Part shown: positions 20,396 to 28,987 of the stretch, piece by piece
How positions within the stretch are numbered: the stretch's first letter is position 1
Layout of the letters: every line of letters starts with the position of its first letter
Assembly: GCA_964503475.1 (NCBI GenBank)
Contig: CAZCZU010000006.1
Location: 1 to 64,000 of the forward strand
Source: CAZCZU01 sp964503475
Lineage (GTDB): Bacteria; Pseudomonadota; Zetaproteobacteria; Mariprofundales; Mariprofundaceae
DNA length: 64,000 nt
Direction: 5' to 3'
The notes under the pieces: generated by a model
What the model was told of the DNA's origin: nothing
Seen by the model: the letters and a program-made list of their open reading frames with translations, nothing else
Databases searched by the model: none
Translations under genes and position numbers: made by a program

Positions 20396-21774
20396 AAGCC
20401 CGAATCCAGCGCATCCACTTCACCGGCATCGGTGGTATCGGCATGAGCGGCATTGCCGAAGTGCTGCACAACCAGGGCTTTGTCGTGCAGGGCTCGGATG
20501 CAGCCGAGAGCAACAACGTGAAGCGCCTGCGCGAACTCGGCATCCCTATCGATATCGGTCATGCGGCGGAGAACCTGCGCAATGCCGAAGTGGTGGTCGT
20601 CTCCTCGGCCATCGCCCGGGAAAACCCGGAGATCGCCGCTGCCTTTGAGCGCGGTATCCCGGTCATTCCGCGCGCCGAGATGCTGGCCGAGCTGATGCGT
20701 ATGAAACAGGGCATCGCCATCGCCGGCAGCCACGGCAAGACGACCATCACCTCGATGATCGCCCACGGCATGGAGGTGGCGGGACTCGATCCGACCTACG
20801 TCATCGGCGGACGCCTGATGGCCAGCGGCAGCAATGCCAAGCTGGGCGGCAGCCCGTGGCTGGTGGCCGAGGCCGACGAGAGCGACGGCTCCTTCCTGCG
20901 CCTGACCCCGACCATCACCGTGGTCAGCAACATCGATCCGGAGCATCTCGACCACTACGGCGACTTCGATCACCTGATGGGTGCTTTCCGCCACTTTGTC
21001 GGGCTGACCCCCTTCTACGGACGGGTGGTGCTGCACCATGAGCATCCGAATGTCGCCGCCCTGCGCGAAGGGCTGCACCGGCCGCTGACCACCTACGGCA
21101 GCAGCCCGCAGGCCGACATTCACCTGATCGATGCGGAGCCGGCCGGCAATGCCCAGAAGCTGACCGTCGGCCTGCGCGAGCAGGGCGACACCGTGACGCT
21201 GCGCCTGCCCATGCCCGGTCGTCACAACGCCGAAAACGGTTTGGCCGCCATGGCGGTACTGCTTGACCTGGGAGTCGACATGGCCCTGATCCGGGAGGCG
21301 ATGGAGAGCTTTGCCGGCATCCAGCGCCGCTTCCAGTGCGTTAAGCAAGGCGACGGCGTGCTGGTCGATGACTACGCCCACCATCCGAAGGAGATCATCG
21401 CCACCCTGCAGGCCGCACGCGAATGCTGGCCGGAGAAGCAGCTCAGCGTGATCTTCCAGCCGCATCGCTACAGCCGCACCCGCGACCTGATGGACGATTT
21501 CCTCGGTGCATTCGACGAGGCGCATCGGGTGCACCTGTTGCCCATCTATGCCGCCAGCGAAGCGCCGATCGAAGGCGTGGATTCGGAGGCCCTGATGCAG
21601 GGCATGCGCCGGCGCGGCCATCGCCAGGTCGAACTCTGTGCCGATCTCGATGCGGCCCGCGAACTGGCGTTGCAGGAGCTCGACAGTGGCCATATCGTGC
21701 TGCTCATCGGAGCAGGCTCCATCGGCACGCTGGCCCAGCAATTACGAGAAGCCATTGCCGGAGGCCCGGCATGA
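20392..21774 (+). CDS. murC: UDP-MurNAc--L-alanine ligase
   Basis: MurC adds the first amino acid, L-alanine, to UDP-MurNAc. The 460-residue protein opens with HFTGIGGIGMSGIAEVL (UDP-binding Rossmann domain), then AGSHGKTTITSMIAHGM (ATP loop), EADESDGSFL, and NIDPEHLDHY. The C-terminal domain has DDYAHHPKEI and FQPHRYSRTRDL. All are family hallmarks. It is placed with murB and ddl, the order seen in E. coli. Overlaps of four bases at both ends imply translational coupling. Confidence 0.97.
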   Translation: MKARIQRIHFTGIGGIGMSGIAEVLHNQGFVVQGSDAAESNNVKRLRELGIPIDIGHAAENLRNAEVVVVSSAIARENPEIAAAFERGIPVIPRAEMLAELMRMKQGIAIAGSHGKTTITSMIAHGMEVAGLDPTYVIGGRLMASGSNAKLGGSPWLVAEADESDGSFLRLTPTITVVSNIDPEHLDHYGDFDHLMGAFRHFVGLTPFYGRVVLHHEHPNVAALREGLHRPLTTYGSSPQADIHLIDAEPAGNAQKLTVGLREQGDTVTLRLPMPGRHNAENGLAAMAVLLDLGVDMALIREAMESFAGIQRRFQCVKQGDGVLVDDYAHHPKEIIATLQAARECWPEKQLSVIFQPHRYSRTRDLMDDFLGAFDEAHRVHLLPIYAASEAPIEGVDSEALMQGMRRRGHRQVELCADLDAARELALQELDSGHIVLLIGAGSIGTLAQQLREAIAGGPA

Positions 21775-22661
21775 ACTGGCAGCAGCAACTGATGCAGCAG
21801 GGCAGCCTAAGCGAGCAGGAGCCGCTGGCGCCACGTACCACCTTCGGTATCGGCGGACCGGCCCGCTGGTTCTTTGCCCCCGTCTCCATCGAGGCGCTGG
21901 CCGAGGCCATGCCATCGCTTCCGGCCGATATGCCGCGCCTGGTCCTGGGTCGCGGCAGCAACCTGCTGGTATCCGATGACGGTTTCGACGGCCTAGTGGT
22001 CGATCTTTCGGCCATCAACGCCATCCGCGTGGAAGGACAGAAGCTTTATGCCGAGGCAGGCGCCCGCATGAGTAAAATCGCCCAGCATGCCGCCAGTGCC
22101 GGACTGGCCGGGCTTGAGTTCATGGCCACGGTGCCGGGCGATCTCGGTGGTGGCGTGGCCATGAATGCCGGCGCCTTCGGTCAGCAGGTCTCCGACACCC
22201 TGACCCATATCGAGGTGGTGCTCACCGATGGCAGCCGCCAGCAACTGGAACGCGATCAGCTGGCCATGCGCTACCGTCATACCGAACTGCCGGCTGGCGC
22301 CATCATCGTCAGTGCCACCTTCGCCCTGGCAACGGGGGATGTGGAAGCGCTGCGCGAGCGCATGCGCAGCATGCGCCAGCAACGCAGCGATACGCAGCCG
22401 CTGGCCATGCCCAACTGCGGCTCGGTATTCAAGAACCCGCCCGGCGATCATGCCGCCCGCCTGATCGAGGCGGTCGGCCTGAAAGGACTGCGCCATGGCC
22501 AGGCCTGCATCTCCAGCCGCCATGCCAACTTCATCGTCAACGAGGGGCATGCCAGTGCCGCCGATGTGCTGGCCCTGATCCGGGCGGCACGGGCGGCGGT
22601 GAAGGAGCAGTTCGGCGTGGAGCTTGAGCCGGAAGTTCGCATCCTGGGAGAGCAGCCATGA
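21771..22661 (+). CDS. murB: UDP-N-acetylenolpyruvoylglucosamine reductase
   Basis: This FAD enzyme reduces the enolpyruvyl group to lactyl, making UDP-MurNAc. The start is the ATG at 21771 overlapping the murC stop; longer in-frame extensions lie inside murC. The 296-residue product has TTFGIGGPA, VLGRGSNLLVSDDGFDG (FAD loop), GLEFMATVPGDLGGGVAMNAG, and NCGSVFKNP, where the serine is the catalytic proton donor. The length and the lack of the E. coli-type extra loop point to the shorter type II MurB, as in many non-enteric bacteria. Confidence 0.95.
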   Translation: MNWQQQLMQQGSLSEQEPLAPRTTFGIGGPARWFFAPVSIEALAEAMPSLPADMPRLVLGRGSNLLVSDDGFDGLVVDLSAINAIRVEGQKLYAEAGARMSKIAQHAASAGLAGLEFMATVPGDLGGGVAMNAGAFGQQVSDTLTHIEVVLTDGSRQQLERDQLAMRYRHTELPAGAIIVSATFALATGDVEALRERMRSMRQQRSDTQPLAMPNCGSVFKNPPGDHAARLIEAVGLKGLRHGQACISSRHANFIVNEGHASAADVLALIRAARAAVKEQFGVELEPEVRILGEQP

Positions 22662-23575
22662 GTACCATGCCAGCCATCCCCTTTGCCAAAGTCGGCGTAC
22701 TGATGGGCGGCAGCTCCAGCGAGCGCGAGATCTCGCTGCGCTCCGGTAATGCTGTGCTGAAAGCACTGCAGGGTGCCGGCGTGCATGCCGTCGGCATCGA
22801 CCTGAACGGCGACTGGGCGGCCCAGATCCGCGAAGCCGGTATCGATGCCGCCTTCATCGCCCTGCACGGCACACTGGGTGAAGACGGCTGCATCCAGGGC
22901 ATGCTGGAGATCATGCAGATTCCCTACACCGGCTCCGATGTGCTCGCCTCGGCCCTGTGCATGGACAAACGCCTGACCAAGGCCGTGCTGCACGATCATG
23001 GCCTGAAGGCACCGGTCGATATCCCGATCAGGGAAGATGGTCCGATCCGCTATCCGGTCATCCTCAAGCCGGTGGCCGAAGGCTCCAGTGTCGGGCTGCA
23101 CCGCCTGCACGAGAAGGCCGACTGGCTGGCCCTGCAGATCGACAATCGGGAGCGCTGGATGGCCGAGCTGCCGGTCACAGGCGTGGAGATCGCCGTGGCC
23201 GTGCTCGAAGGCGAGGCTCTGCCGCCGGTCGAGGTCGCCCCCAAATCGGGCGTCTACGACTACGCCTCCAAGTACACGGCCGGTGCCACCGAATACTATT
23301 GCCCGGCCCGTATTCCGCCGGAAATCCTGCGCCACTGCATGGAGGTGGCCGAAAAGGCGGTCGCGGCGACCGGCTGCAAGGGAGCACCGCGCGTGGACAT
23401 GATCGTCGCTGATGGCGGTGAGCCGGCTATCCTGGAGGTGAACACCATCCCCGGCATGACCGAGACCAGCCTGCTACCCAAATCGGCAGCAAGCTCCGGC
23501 ATCGATTTCCCCGAGCTTTGCCTGCGCATTCTGGCGAAGGCCGCCTGTCACCTGCGTGCGGGAGGAACGGCATGA
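22658..23575 (+). CDS. ddl: D-alanine--D-alanine ligase
   Basis: This is an ATP-grasp ligase making D-Ala-D-Ala for MurF. The 305-residue length matches E. coli DdlB (306). VLMGGSSSEREISLRSGNAV is the N-terminal signature, ALHGTLGEDGCIQGMLE follows, and ILKPVAEGSSVGL is the omega-loop/serine region. The C-terminal EVNTIPGMTETSLLPKSA carries metal-binding Glu/Asn and the final substrate loop. Coupled by ATGA to murB and ftsQ. Confidence 0.96.
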   Translation: MSTMPAIPFAKVGVLMGGSSSEREISLRSGNAVLKALQGAGVHAVGIDLNGDWAAQIREAGIDAAFIALHGTLGEDGCIQGMLEIMQIPYTGSDVLASALCMDKRLTKAVLHDHGLKAPVDIPIREDGPIRYPVILKPVAEGSSVGLHRLHEKADWLALQIDNRERWMAELPVTGVEIAVAVLEGEALPPVEVAPKSGVYDYASKYTAGATEYYCPARIPPEILRHCMEVAEKAVAATGCKGAPRVDMIVADGGEPAILEVNTIPGMTETSLLPKSAASSGIDFPELCLRILAKAACHLRAGGTA

Positions 23576-24333
23576 CCACGCGACCGAATCAGCGCCGCAT
23601 CCAGGACGAAGTGCGTCAGCAGCGGCGGGCCCTCATCCGTAGCCGTCTCGCCTCGACCGGCATGGGCGTTCTGGGCCTTGCCCTGCTGGGCGGCGGGCTG
23701 TGGTCGCTGAATCACATGCTCGGTATCGATCAGTGGCAGATTTCGGCCAGCAGCAGCCTGAAGCGCCAGATCGACCGCGAACTGAGCGGCATGGGCCCGC
23801 TCGATTTCTGGCATTCGCAACCGGATGCACTGCGCCGCCAGCTGAGCGCAGCCCTGCCGGATATCGCCAGCATCCGTATCCAGCGCCAGCTGCCGAACCG
23901 CCTAGTCATCGAGGCGGAGGCACGCATACCGGTCGCCCTGTGGCAGCAGGAGGATGAGCATATCTGGCTGGTTGATAAACAGGGCGAGGCATACCGGCCC
24001 ATGCGTCGCAACGAGGCCTATAACCTGCCGCTGCTGCGCATGCCGCGCCGGCAACTGGCCGCGGCCAGCCGCCTGCTGACCAGCATGGCCCAAACCGACC
24101 CGGCCCGTCTCGCTCAGCTGAGCGAACTGATCGATGACGGCAACGGCTGGAAACTGAACCTGGCCCGTGGCCAGCAGTGGCGCCTCTCCTATGGCACAAC
24201 GGCCATCCGCCAGCTGGCGCGCCTGGAGGCGCTGCTTGCGCAGCCACGCTGGCGCAGCGGCCACTGGCGAATCAACACACGACTGGGATCGCGCTGGTTT
24301 TTACGGCCTGCCGATCCGCAGGGGGTGATATAA
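23572..24333 (+). CDS. ftsQ: Cell division protein FtsQ
   Basis: FtsQ is a bitopic membrane protein that recruits FtsB/FtsL and the septal synthases. From the ATG at 23572, in the ATGA overlap with ddl, it has 253 residues: a basic cytoplasmic tail (RRIQDEVRQQRRALIRSR), one membrane segment around residues 28-46, a POTRA-like region, and the FtsQ core with RQLPNRLVIEAEARIPVALW and an internal WLVDKQGEAY. Family conservation is low, so the call depends on this layout and on lying between ddl and ftsA. The stop abuts ftsA. Confidence 0.9.
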   Translation: MTTRPNQRRIQDEVRQQRRALIRSRLASTGMGVLGLALLGGGLWSLNHMLGIDQWQISASSSLKRQIDRELSGMGPLDFWHSQPDALRRQLSAALPDIASIRIQRQLPNRLVIEAEARIPVALWQQEDEHIWLVDKQGEAYRPMRRNEAYNLPLLRMPRRQLAAASRLLTSMAQTDPARLAQLSELIDDGNGWKLNLARGQQWRLSYGTTAIRQLARLEALLAQPRWRSGHWRINTRLGSRWFLRPADPQGVI

Positions 24334-25566
24334 ATGTCGAAGCATGATCAGCTACTCGTCGGACTCGATATCGGCACCAGCAAGATCGCCTGCGTGGTGG
24401 CCGAATCGGCGCCCGACGGCAAGCTGGATGTCATCGGGATCGGCACGCATCCGTCGCGCGGCCTGCGCAAGGGTGTGGTCGTCAATATCGAGAGTACGGT
24501 CGAATCGATCCGTCTGGCCATCGAGGAGGCGGAGCTGATGGCCGGCGTCGATATCCAGAACGTCTATGTCGGCATTGCCGGCAGCCATATCCGCGGCTGC
24601 AACTCGCATGGCGTCGTCGCCACCAAGGCGGGTGAAGTGACGCAGGAGGATGTGTCGCGCGCCATCGATGCGGCCAGCGCGATGAATATCCCGGCCGACC
24701 AGAAGATCCTGCATATCCTGCCGCAGGAATACATCATCGATAACCAGGATGGTATCCGCGAGCCGGTGGGCATGAGCGGCGTACGCCTGGAGGCGAAGGT
24801 GCACATGGTGACCGGGGCCGTCTCCTCGGCCCAGAACATCATCAAGTGCTGCAACCGCTGCGATCTCGATGTGGCCGACATGGTGCTGGAGCAGGTTGCC
24901 TCCAGTGAAGCGGTACTGAGCCAGGACGAGAAGGATATCGGTGTGGTACTGGTCGACATCGGCGGCGGCACCACCGATATCGCCATCTTCATCGACGGCG
25001 CTATCCGCCATACGGCGGTTATCCCCATCGGCGGTGATCACCTGACCAACGACCTGGTGGTCGGCCTGCGCACCTCGGCCCGCGAGGCGGATCAGCTGAA
25101 GAAGAAGTACGGCAGCTGCATGGTCGAACTGGTCGCTCCGGAAGACCAGGTCGAGGTACCGAGCGTCGGCGGTCGCGCCCCGCGCCCGATGCCACGCCAG
25201 GTGATGGCCCAGATTCTGGAGCCGCGCGTGCAGGAGCTGTTCGAGCTGATCAAGGCCGAACTGCAGCGCTCCGGCTACCGCGAGCTGATCGCGGCAGGCG
25301 TGGTCCTGACCGGAGGCAGTGCCCTGCTGCAGGGCATGGTGGAGCTCGCCGAGGAGACATTCGACGGATTGCCGGTCCGGCTCGGACGCTCGCAGGGCGT
25401 GGGCGGACTGGTCGATGTGGTATCAAGCCCGATCTACGCCACCGGCGTGGGCCTGATTCTCTACGGCCAGCGCTACCGGCAACACACTCCGATCCAACGA
25501 TCGGAGGGTCACGTATTCGCAAAGGTATGGAAACTGATGCGAGGCTGGTTCGGAGATCCAGCATGA
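24334..25566 (+). CDS. ftsA: Cell division protein FtsA
   Basis: FtsA is an actin-like ATPase that tethers FtsZ to the membrane and recruits later division proteins. The 410-residue protein has the phosphate-1 motif VGLDIGTSKIACVV, the FtsA-specific 1C domain, phosphate-2 VDIGGGTTDIAIF, and the adenosine motif VLTGGSALLQGM. The extreme C-terminus, FAKVWKLMRGWFG, is an amphipathic helix of the membrane-targeting type. Its ATG directly follows the ftsQ stop. A 61-base gap with a strong ribosome site separates it from ftsZ. Confidence 0.97.
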   Translation: MSKHDQLLVGLDIGTSKIACVVAESAPDGKLDVIGIGTHPSRGLRKGVVVNIESTVESIRLAIEEAELMAGVDIQNVYVGIAGSHIRGCNSHGVVATKAGEVTQEDVSRAIDAASAMNIPADQKILHILPQEYIIDNQDGIREPVGMSGVRLEAKVHMVTGAVSSAQNIIKCCNRCDLDVADMVLEQVASSEAVLSQDEKDIGVVLVDIGGGTTDIAIFIDGAIRHTAVIPIGGDHLTNDLVVGLRTSAREADQLKKKYGSCMVELVAPEDQVEVPSVGGRAPRPMPRQVMAQILEPRVQELFELIKAELQRSGYRELIAAGVVLTGGSALLQGMVELAEETFDGLPVRLGRSQGVGGLVDVVSSPIYATGVGLILYGQRYRQHTPIQRSEGHVFAKVWKLMRGWFGDPA

Positions 25567-25627
25567 GGAAGAGAGCGGAGGACAGGATGTACACAACAAC
25601 AGAGGAAAAAGGTTAAGGAGGAAAACC

Positions 25628-26797
25628 ATGGCAATGTTATACACACTGGAAGACACCAGCGCCCAGTCAGCCAAGATCAAGGTGATTGGCGTCGGTGGCG
25701 GCGGCGGCAACGCCCTCAACAACATGATTGATCAACAGCTGCGCGGCGTCGACTTCATCGTCGCCAATACCGATGCGCAGGCCATCGAGCAGAGCAAGGC
25801 GGAGACCCGCCTGCAACTGGGTGCCGACATCACCCGCGGCCTCGGTGCCGGCGCCAGCCCGAATGTCGGGCGCGAGGCGGCGGAAGTCGAGCGTGAGCGT
25901 CTGCGCGAATTCTTCCTCGACACCGACATGGTGTTCATCACTGCCGGCATGGGCGGCGGCACCGGTACCGGTGCGGCTCCGGTCATCGCCGAAGTGGCAC
26001 ACGAGATGGGCGTACTGACGGTGGCCGTGGTCACCAAGCCGTTCAACTTCGAGGGCAAGCGTCGCCTGCGTCAGGCGGAAGCGGGTATCGAGGAGCTGCG
26101 CAAGCATGTCGATACGCTGATCACCATCCCGAACCAGAAGCTGATCGGGGCGGTAGGCAAGAACACCTCGATGCTGGAGGCGTTCCGCAAGGCCGATGAC
26201 GTATTGTTGCAGGCCGTACGTGGTATCTCCGAGCTGATCACCCACACCGGCTACATGAATGTCGACTTTGCCGATGTGAAGGCGGTAATGAGCGAGACAC
26301 GCGGCATGGCCATGATGGGCTCGGGCCTGTCGGGCGGCGAGAACCGTGCCTGCGAAGCAGCCGAACACGCCATCTCCTCGCCGCTGCTGGAGGACGTCGA
26401 TATCCACGGTGCCCGCGGCATCCTGGTCAACGTCACCGGTAACGAGGACATGACCCTGGCCGAGTACGACGAAGCCGTCTCGATTATCCAGAACATGGCC
26501 GATGAAGATGCGAACATCATCTGCGGCATGGTCTACGACAAGGATGTCGGCGACGAGATCCGTGTCACCGTCGTGGCCACCGGCCTGAATGCTGCCGCAT
26601 CGCCGAAGGTGACTCTGGTCGCCTCGGCCGGCGACAGCTTCAAGCTGCCGTCGGCTCCCGGCATCCAGCAGCCGATGTTCGCCCAGAGCGAACAGGCCAG
26701 CCCTGCGTCACCGATGCCCAAGCCGTTCGGTCAGGAGAACCTGTACGACGAGGAGGCCCTCGCCGTACCGACCTGGATCCGCCGACAGGCGGATTGA
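25628..26797 (+). CDS. ftsZ: Cell division GTPase FtsZ
   Basis: FtsZ is the tubulin-like protein that forms the division ring. Its 389 residues show the tubulin signature GGGTGTGAAP at 109-118, an N-terminal IKVIGVGGGGGNALNNM, and the T7-loop region (VDFADVKAVM). After a short linker the C-terminal peptide is LAVPTWIRRQAD, which fits the conserved tail that binds FtsA and ZipA-like partners. The linker is short compared with alphaproteobacterial FtsZ. AAGGAGG lies about eight bases before the ATG, the strongest ribosome site in the cluster, in line with the high FtsZ levels needed. Confidence 0.98.
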   Translation: MAMLYTLEDTSAQSAKIKVIGVGGGGGNALNNMIDQQLRGVDFIVANTDAQAIEQSKAETRLQLGADITRGLGAGASPNVGREAAEVERERLREFFLDTDMVFITAGMGGGTGTGAAPVIAEVAHEMGVLTVAVVTKPFNFEGKRRLRQAEAGIEELRKHVDTLITIPNQKLIGAVGKNTSMLEAFRKADDVLLQAVRGISELITHTGYMNVDFADVKAVMSETRGMAMMGSGLSGGENRACEAAEHAISSPLLEDVDIHGARGILVNVTGNEDMTLAEYDEAVSIIQNMADEDANIICGMVYDKDVGDEIRVTVVATGLNAAASPKVTLVASAGDSFKLPSAPGIQQPMFAQSEQASPASPMPKPFGQENLYDEEALAVPTWIRRQAD

Positions 26798-26806
26798 TCC
26801 TTAGCC

Positions 26807-26827
26807 GGCGGCCCGGATCGGGCCGCC
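26807..26827 (+). other. GC-rich hairpin after ftsZ
   Basis: GGCGGCCCG (26807-26815) and CGGGCCGCC (26819-26827) form a perfect 9-bp stem with a three-base loop, nine bases after the ftsZ stop. No T-run follows, so it may act as a pause or mRNA-stabilising end rather than a full intrinsic terminator. Confidence 0.55.
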
Positions 26828-26902
26828 CGGGAGGGTGGAATCGTTCCATCCATCCCCTTCGGCAGTGACCGCATCGTGCGGCCGCTGCCAGCACCCTCCG
26901 CC

Positions 26903-26959
26903 AGGGCACAGGTTGGCCATGCTTTGCAGCCATGGTCAAAACATGGCAACCTGTGCCCT
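26903..26959. repeat. Long inverted repeat between ftsZ and lpxC
   Basis: The 13 bases 26903-26915 are the exact reverse complement of 26947-26959. CCATG (26917-26921) and CATGG (26942-26946) extend this to an 18-bp stem with a single bulged G and a 20-base loop. It sits in the 272-base ftsZ-lpxC gap, which otherwise contains only the ftsZ hairpin, a small palindrome CCGCTT-G-AAGCGG near 27024-27036, and the lpxC ribosome site (GGGAGA, about nine bases before its ATG). No T-tract follows. It could be an attenuator, RNA-processing site or intergenic repeat unit. Confidence 0.6.
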
Positions 26960-27069
26960 TCCTCTGGCCTGGGTGTGCCGGGTATCACAGTACGCTGTGT
27001 ATTCCGGCCTTACGGTTTGCTTGCCGCTTGAAGCGGCGAATGACGGAGAGACGTGGGAGAGCGTTGCCT

Positions 27070-27975
27070 ATGATTCCACAACGTACACTGGACCATTCGA
27101 TCCGCTGCAGCGGCATCGGACTCCATTCCGGTAAGAAGATTCAGCTTGTTCTGCATCCTGCGGAAGAGGATCATGGCATCACGTTCAGTCGCTCCGACCT
27201 CGGCACCGTCATTCCCGCCAAAGCCAAATACGTCACCGATACCCGTCTCTGCACCACCATCGGCAAGGATGGCGCCCATATCTCCACCGTCGAACACCTG
27301 CTTTCCGCCCTGGCCGGACTCGGTATCGACAATGCCCATATTGAAGTAAGCGGCCCGGAAGTCCCCGTCATGGACGGCTCCTCCGCCCCCTTCGTATTCC
27401 TGATCCAGTGCGCCGGCGTGCGCGAACAGAAAAAGGCCAAGAAGGTGATGCGCATCCTCAAGCGCGTCAGCGTCGAAGAGGACAACAAGAAGTGCGCCCT
27501 TTACCCGGCTGCCGGTTTCTCGGTCTCCTATCTGGTCGACTACGATCACCCGCTGCTGCGCCAGCGCGCCATCACCATCGATTTTGCCCGTCACGCCTAC
27601 ACCCGTGAGGTGAGCCGGGCACGCACCTTCGGCTTCCTGCATGAGATCGAATCGCTGCAGAAGGCGGGTCTGGCCCTGGGCGGCTCTCTGGAAAATGCCA
27701 TCGTTCTCGACCAGTACCGCGTCATCAACGAGAGTGGGCTGCGCTACGAGGACGAGTGCGTACGCCACAAGATTCTCGACACCATCGGCGACCTGTCGCT
27801 GGCCGGCCTGCCGATTGTCGGCGCCTTCGAGGGCGAGCGTACCGGCCATGAGATGAACCACCGCCTGGTCACGGCCCTCCTGGCCGACGAATCGGCCTGG
27901 CGCATCGAGGAGCTGCAACAGGCCCCGATGGTCGAGGAGGAGCAGGCAGCGGCCCTGAAACCGCAGCAGGCCTGA
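27070..27975 (+). CDS. lpxC: UDP-3-O-acyl-N-acetylglucosamine deacetylase
   Basis: LpxC is the zinc deacetylase that commits UDP-acyl-GlcNAc to lipid A synthesis. The 301-residue protein starts MIPQRTLDHSIRCSGIGLHS, has STVEHLLSALAGLGIDN (zinc-ligand histidine) and GPEVPVMDGSSAPF. The second metal site is HKILDTIGDLSL (His and Asp), followed by GHEMNHRLV with the catalytic histidine. In-frame sequence extends upstream to 26932, but the family begins at the ATG at 27070. Its place directly after ftsZ matches gammaproteobacteria. A perfect terminator follows. Confidence 0.97.
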   Translation: MIPQRTLDHSIRCSGIGLHSGKKIQLVLHPAEEDHGITFSRSDLGTVIPAKAKYVTDTRLCTTIGKDGAHISTVEHLLSALAGLGIDNAHIEVSGPEVPVMDGSSAPFVFLIQCAGVREQKKAKKVMRILKRVSVEEDNKKCALYPAAGFSVSYLVDYDHPLLRQRAITIDFARHAYTREVSRARTFGFLHEIESLQKAGLALGGSLENAIVLDQYRVINESGLRYEDECVRHKILDTIGDLSLAGLPIVGAFEGERTGHEMNHRLVTALLADESAWRIEELQQAPMVEEEQAAALKPQQA

Positions 27976-27995
27976 TCCGCTTTATCCACACAAAC

Positions 27996-28028
27996 AAAAA
28001 AAGGCAGGCCAATCGGCCTGCCTTTTTT
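27996..28028. terminator. Bidirectional intrinsic terminator
   Basis: GGCAGGCC (28003-28010), AATC loop, GGCCTGCC (28015-28022), flanked by seven A before and six T after. It stops lpxC on the plus strand and nagZ on the minus strand, and marks the end of the division cluster. Confidence 0.93.
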
Positions 28029-28047
28029 ATTGCCCGCCGCTGGCGGC

Positions 28048-28932
28048 TTACAGGTCGTAAAAGAGGCGCACACCCGCCGGCTCGCAAACCAGCAGCACAT
28101 CGCAGCCGGCCGCACGAGCAGCATCGGCAGCACTGCGCGGGTCATTGCCCACCCCCTTCATGCAGAGGTCATCGCTCCAGATACGTCCCTCGTAGCCGAA
28201 CTCGTCACGCAACACATCCTGCAACCAGTAGGGCGAAAGGGTCGCCACCTCCTCATCCACGGCGGTGTAACGGACATGGGCTGTCATGATGTGTTCAAGG
28301 CCACCCGCAATCGCGAGTATCTTGAATGGATCCATCTCGATAACCAGCTCATCCCTGTCAATGTCAACCTCGGGGATGGCCACATGCGAATCGGCATTGG
28401 CACGCCCATGCCCCGGAAAATGCTTGCCGACTGCGGCAATGCCGGCCGCCTGCAGCCCCTGCACACAGGCGCCACCCAGAGCCGTGACCATCGGCATGGA
28501 ATCGCTGTAGGCGCGCTCGCCGATAATGGCATCACCACTCTCGTGATAGACATCCAGCACCGGCGCGCAGTTGTGGGTGAAGCCGAGCGCCTTCAGCGCC
28601 TCGCCCGTGGTATAGGCATCGTCGTAGACCTGTTGGATTGCATCGGCGGGGTCAGACCGGAAAAGGCGCCCGTACTCCGCCGCCTGCTTGCGGTTGTTGA
28701 ACGGCGCCCATGGCATGCGGTTGACCCGGCCACCCTCCTCATCGATGGCGGCCCAGGTCTGCTCGCCGGTGGCGGCACGCACCTCGTCCAGCAGGGCCTT
28801 TACCTGCCCGGGGCTCTCGATGTTGCGGGCAAAGAGAATGACCCCCAGCGGCGGCCGCGATTGCAGCCAGTCTCTCTCTTCGTCGGTCAGGGTCAGTCCC
28901 TGCAGACCTATAATCATTTGCTTATACATCAC
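28048..28932 (-). CDS. nagZ: Beta-N-acetylhexosaminidase NagZ (GH3)
   Basis: NagZ removes GlcNAc from 1,6-anhydro-muropeptides in the cytoplasm during cell-wall recycling. In 294 residues it has the GH3 landmarks AAIDEEGGRVNR, GKHFPGHG (169-176) with ADSH (180-183), whose histidine is the acid/base in NagZ, and WSDDLCMKG with the nucleophile aspartate (254/255). It is shorter than E. coli NagZ (341) but the catalytic core is complete. It is the last of three same-strand genes, 55 bases after a dipeptide-permease pair. ATG codons at residues 2 and 6 are alternative starts. Confidence 0.92.
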   Translation of the reverse strand: MMYKQMIIGLQGLTLTDEERDWLQSRPPLGVILFARNIESPGQVKALLDEVRAATGEQTWAAIDEEGGRVNRMPWAPFNNRKQAAEYGRLFRSDPADAIQQVYDDAYTTGEALKALGFTHNCAPVLDVYHESGDAIIGERAYSDSMPMVTALGGACVQGLQAAGIAAVGKHFPGHGRANADSHVAIPEVDIDRDELVIEMDPFKILAIAGGLEHIMTAHVRYTAVDEEVATLSPYWLQDVLRDEFGYEGRIWSDDLCMKGVGNDPRSAADAARAAGCDVLLVCEPAGVRLFYDL

Positions 28933-28987
28933 TGTAACCTAACCCGCCCCAACTGAAAAAACACCTGCGAAACGCAAACGGCCGCAA

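Noticed and set aside
26935..27069. A 46-residue N-terminal extension of LpxC, starting at 26932.
   Set aside because: It runs through the inverted repeat, matches nothing in the family, and the ATG at 27070 with GGGAGA upstream gives the standard LpxC start.
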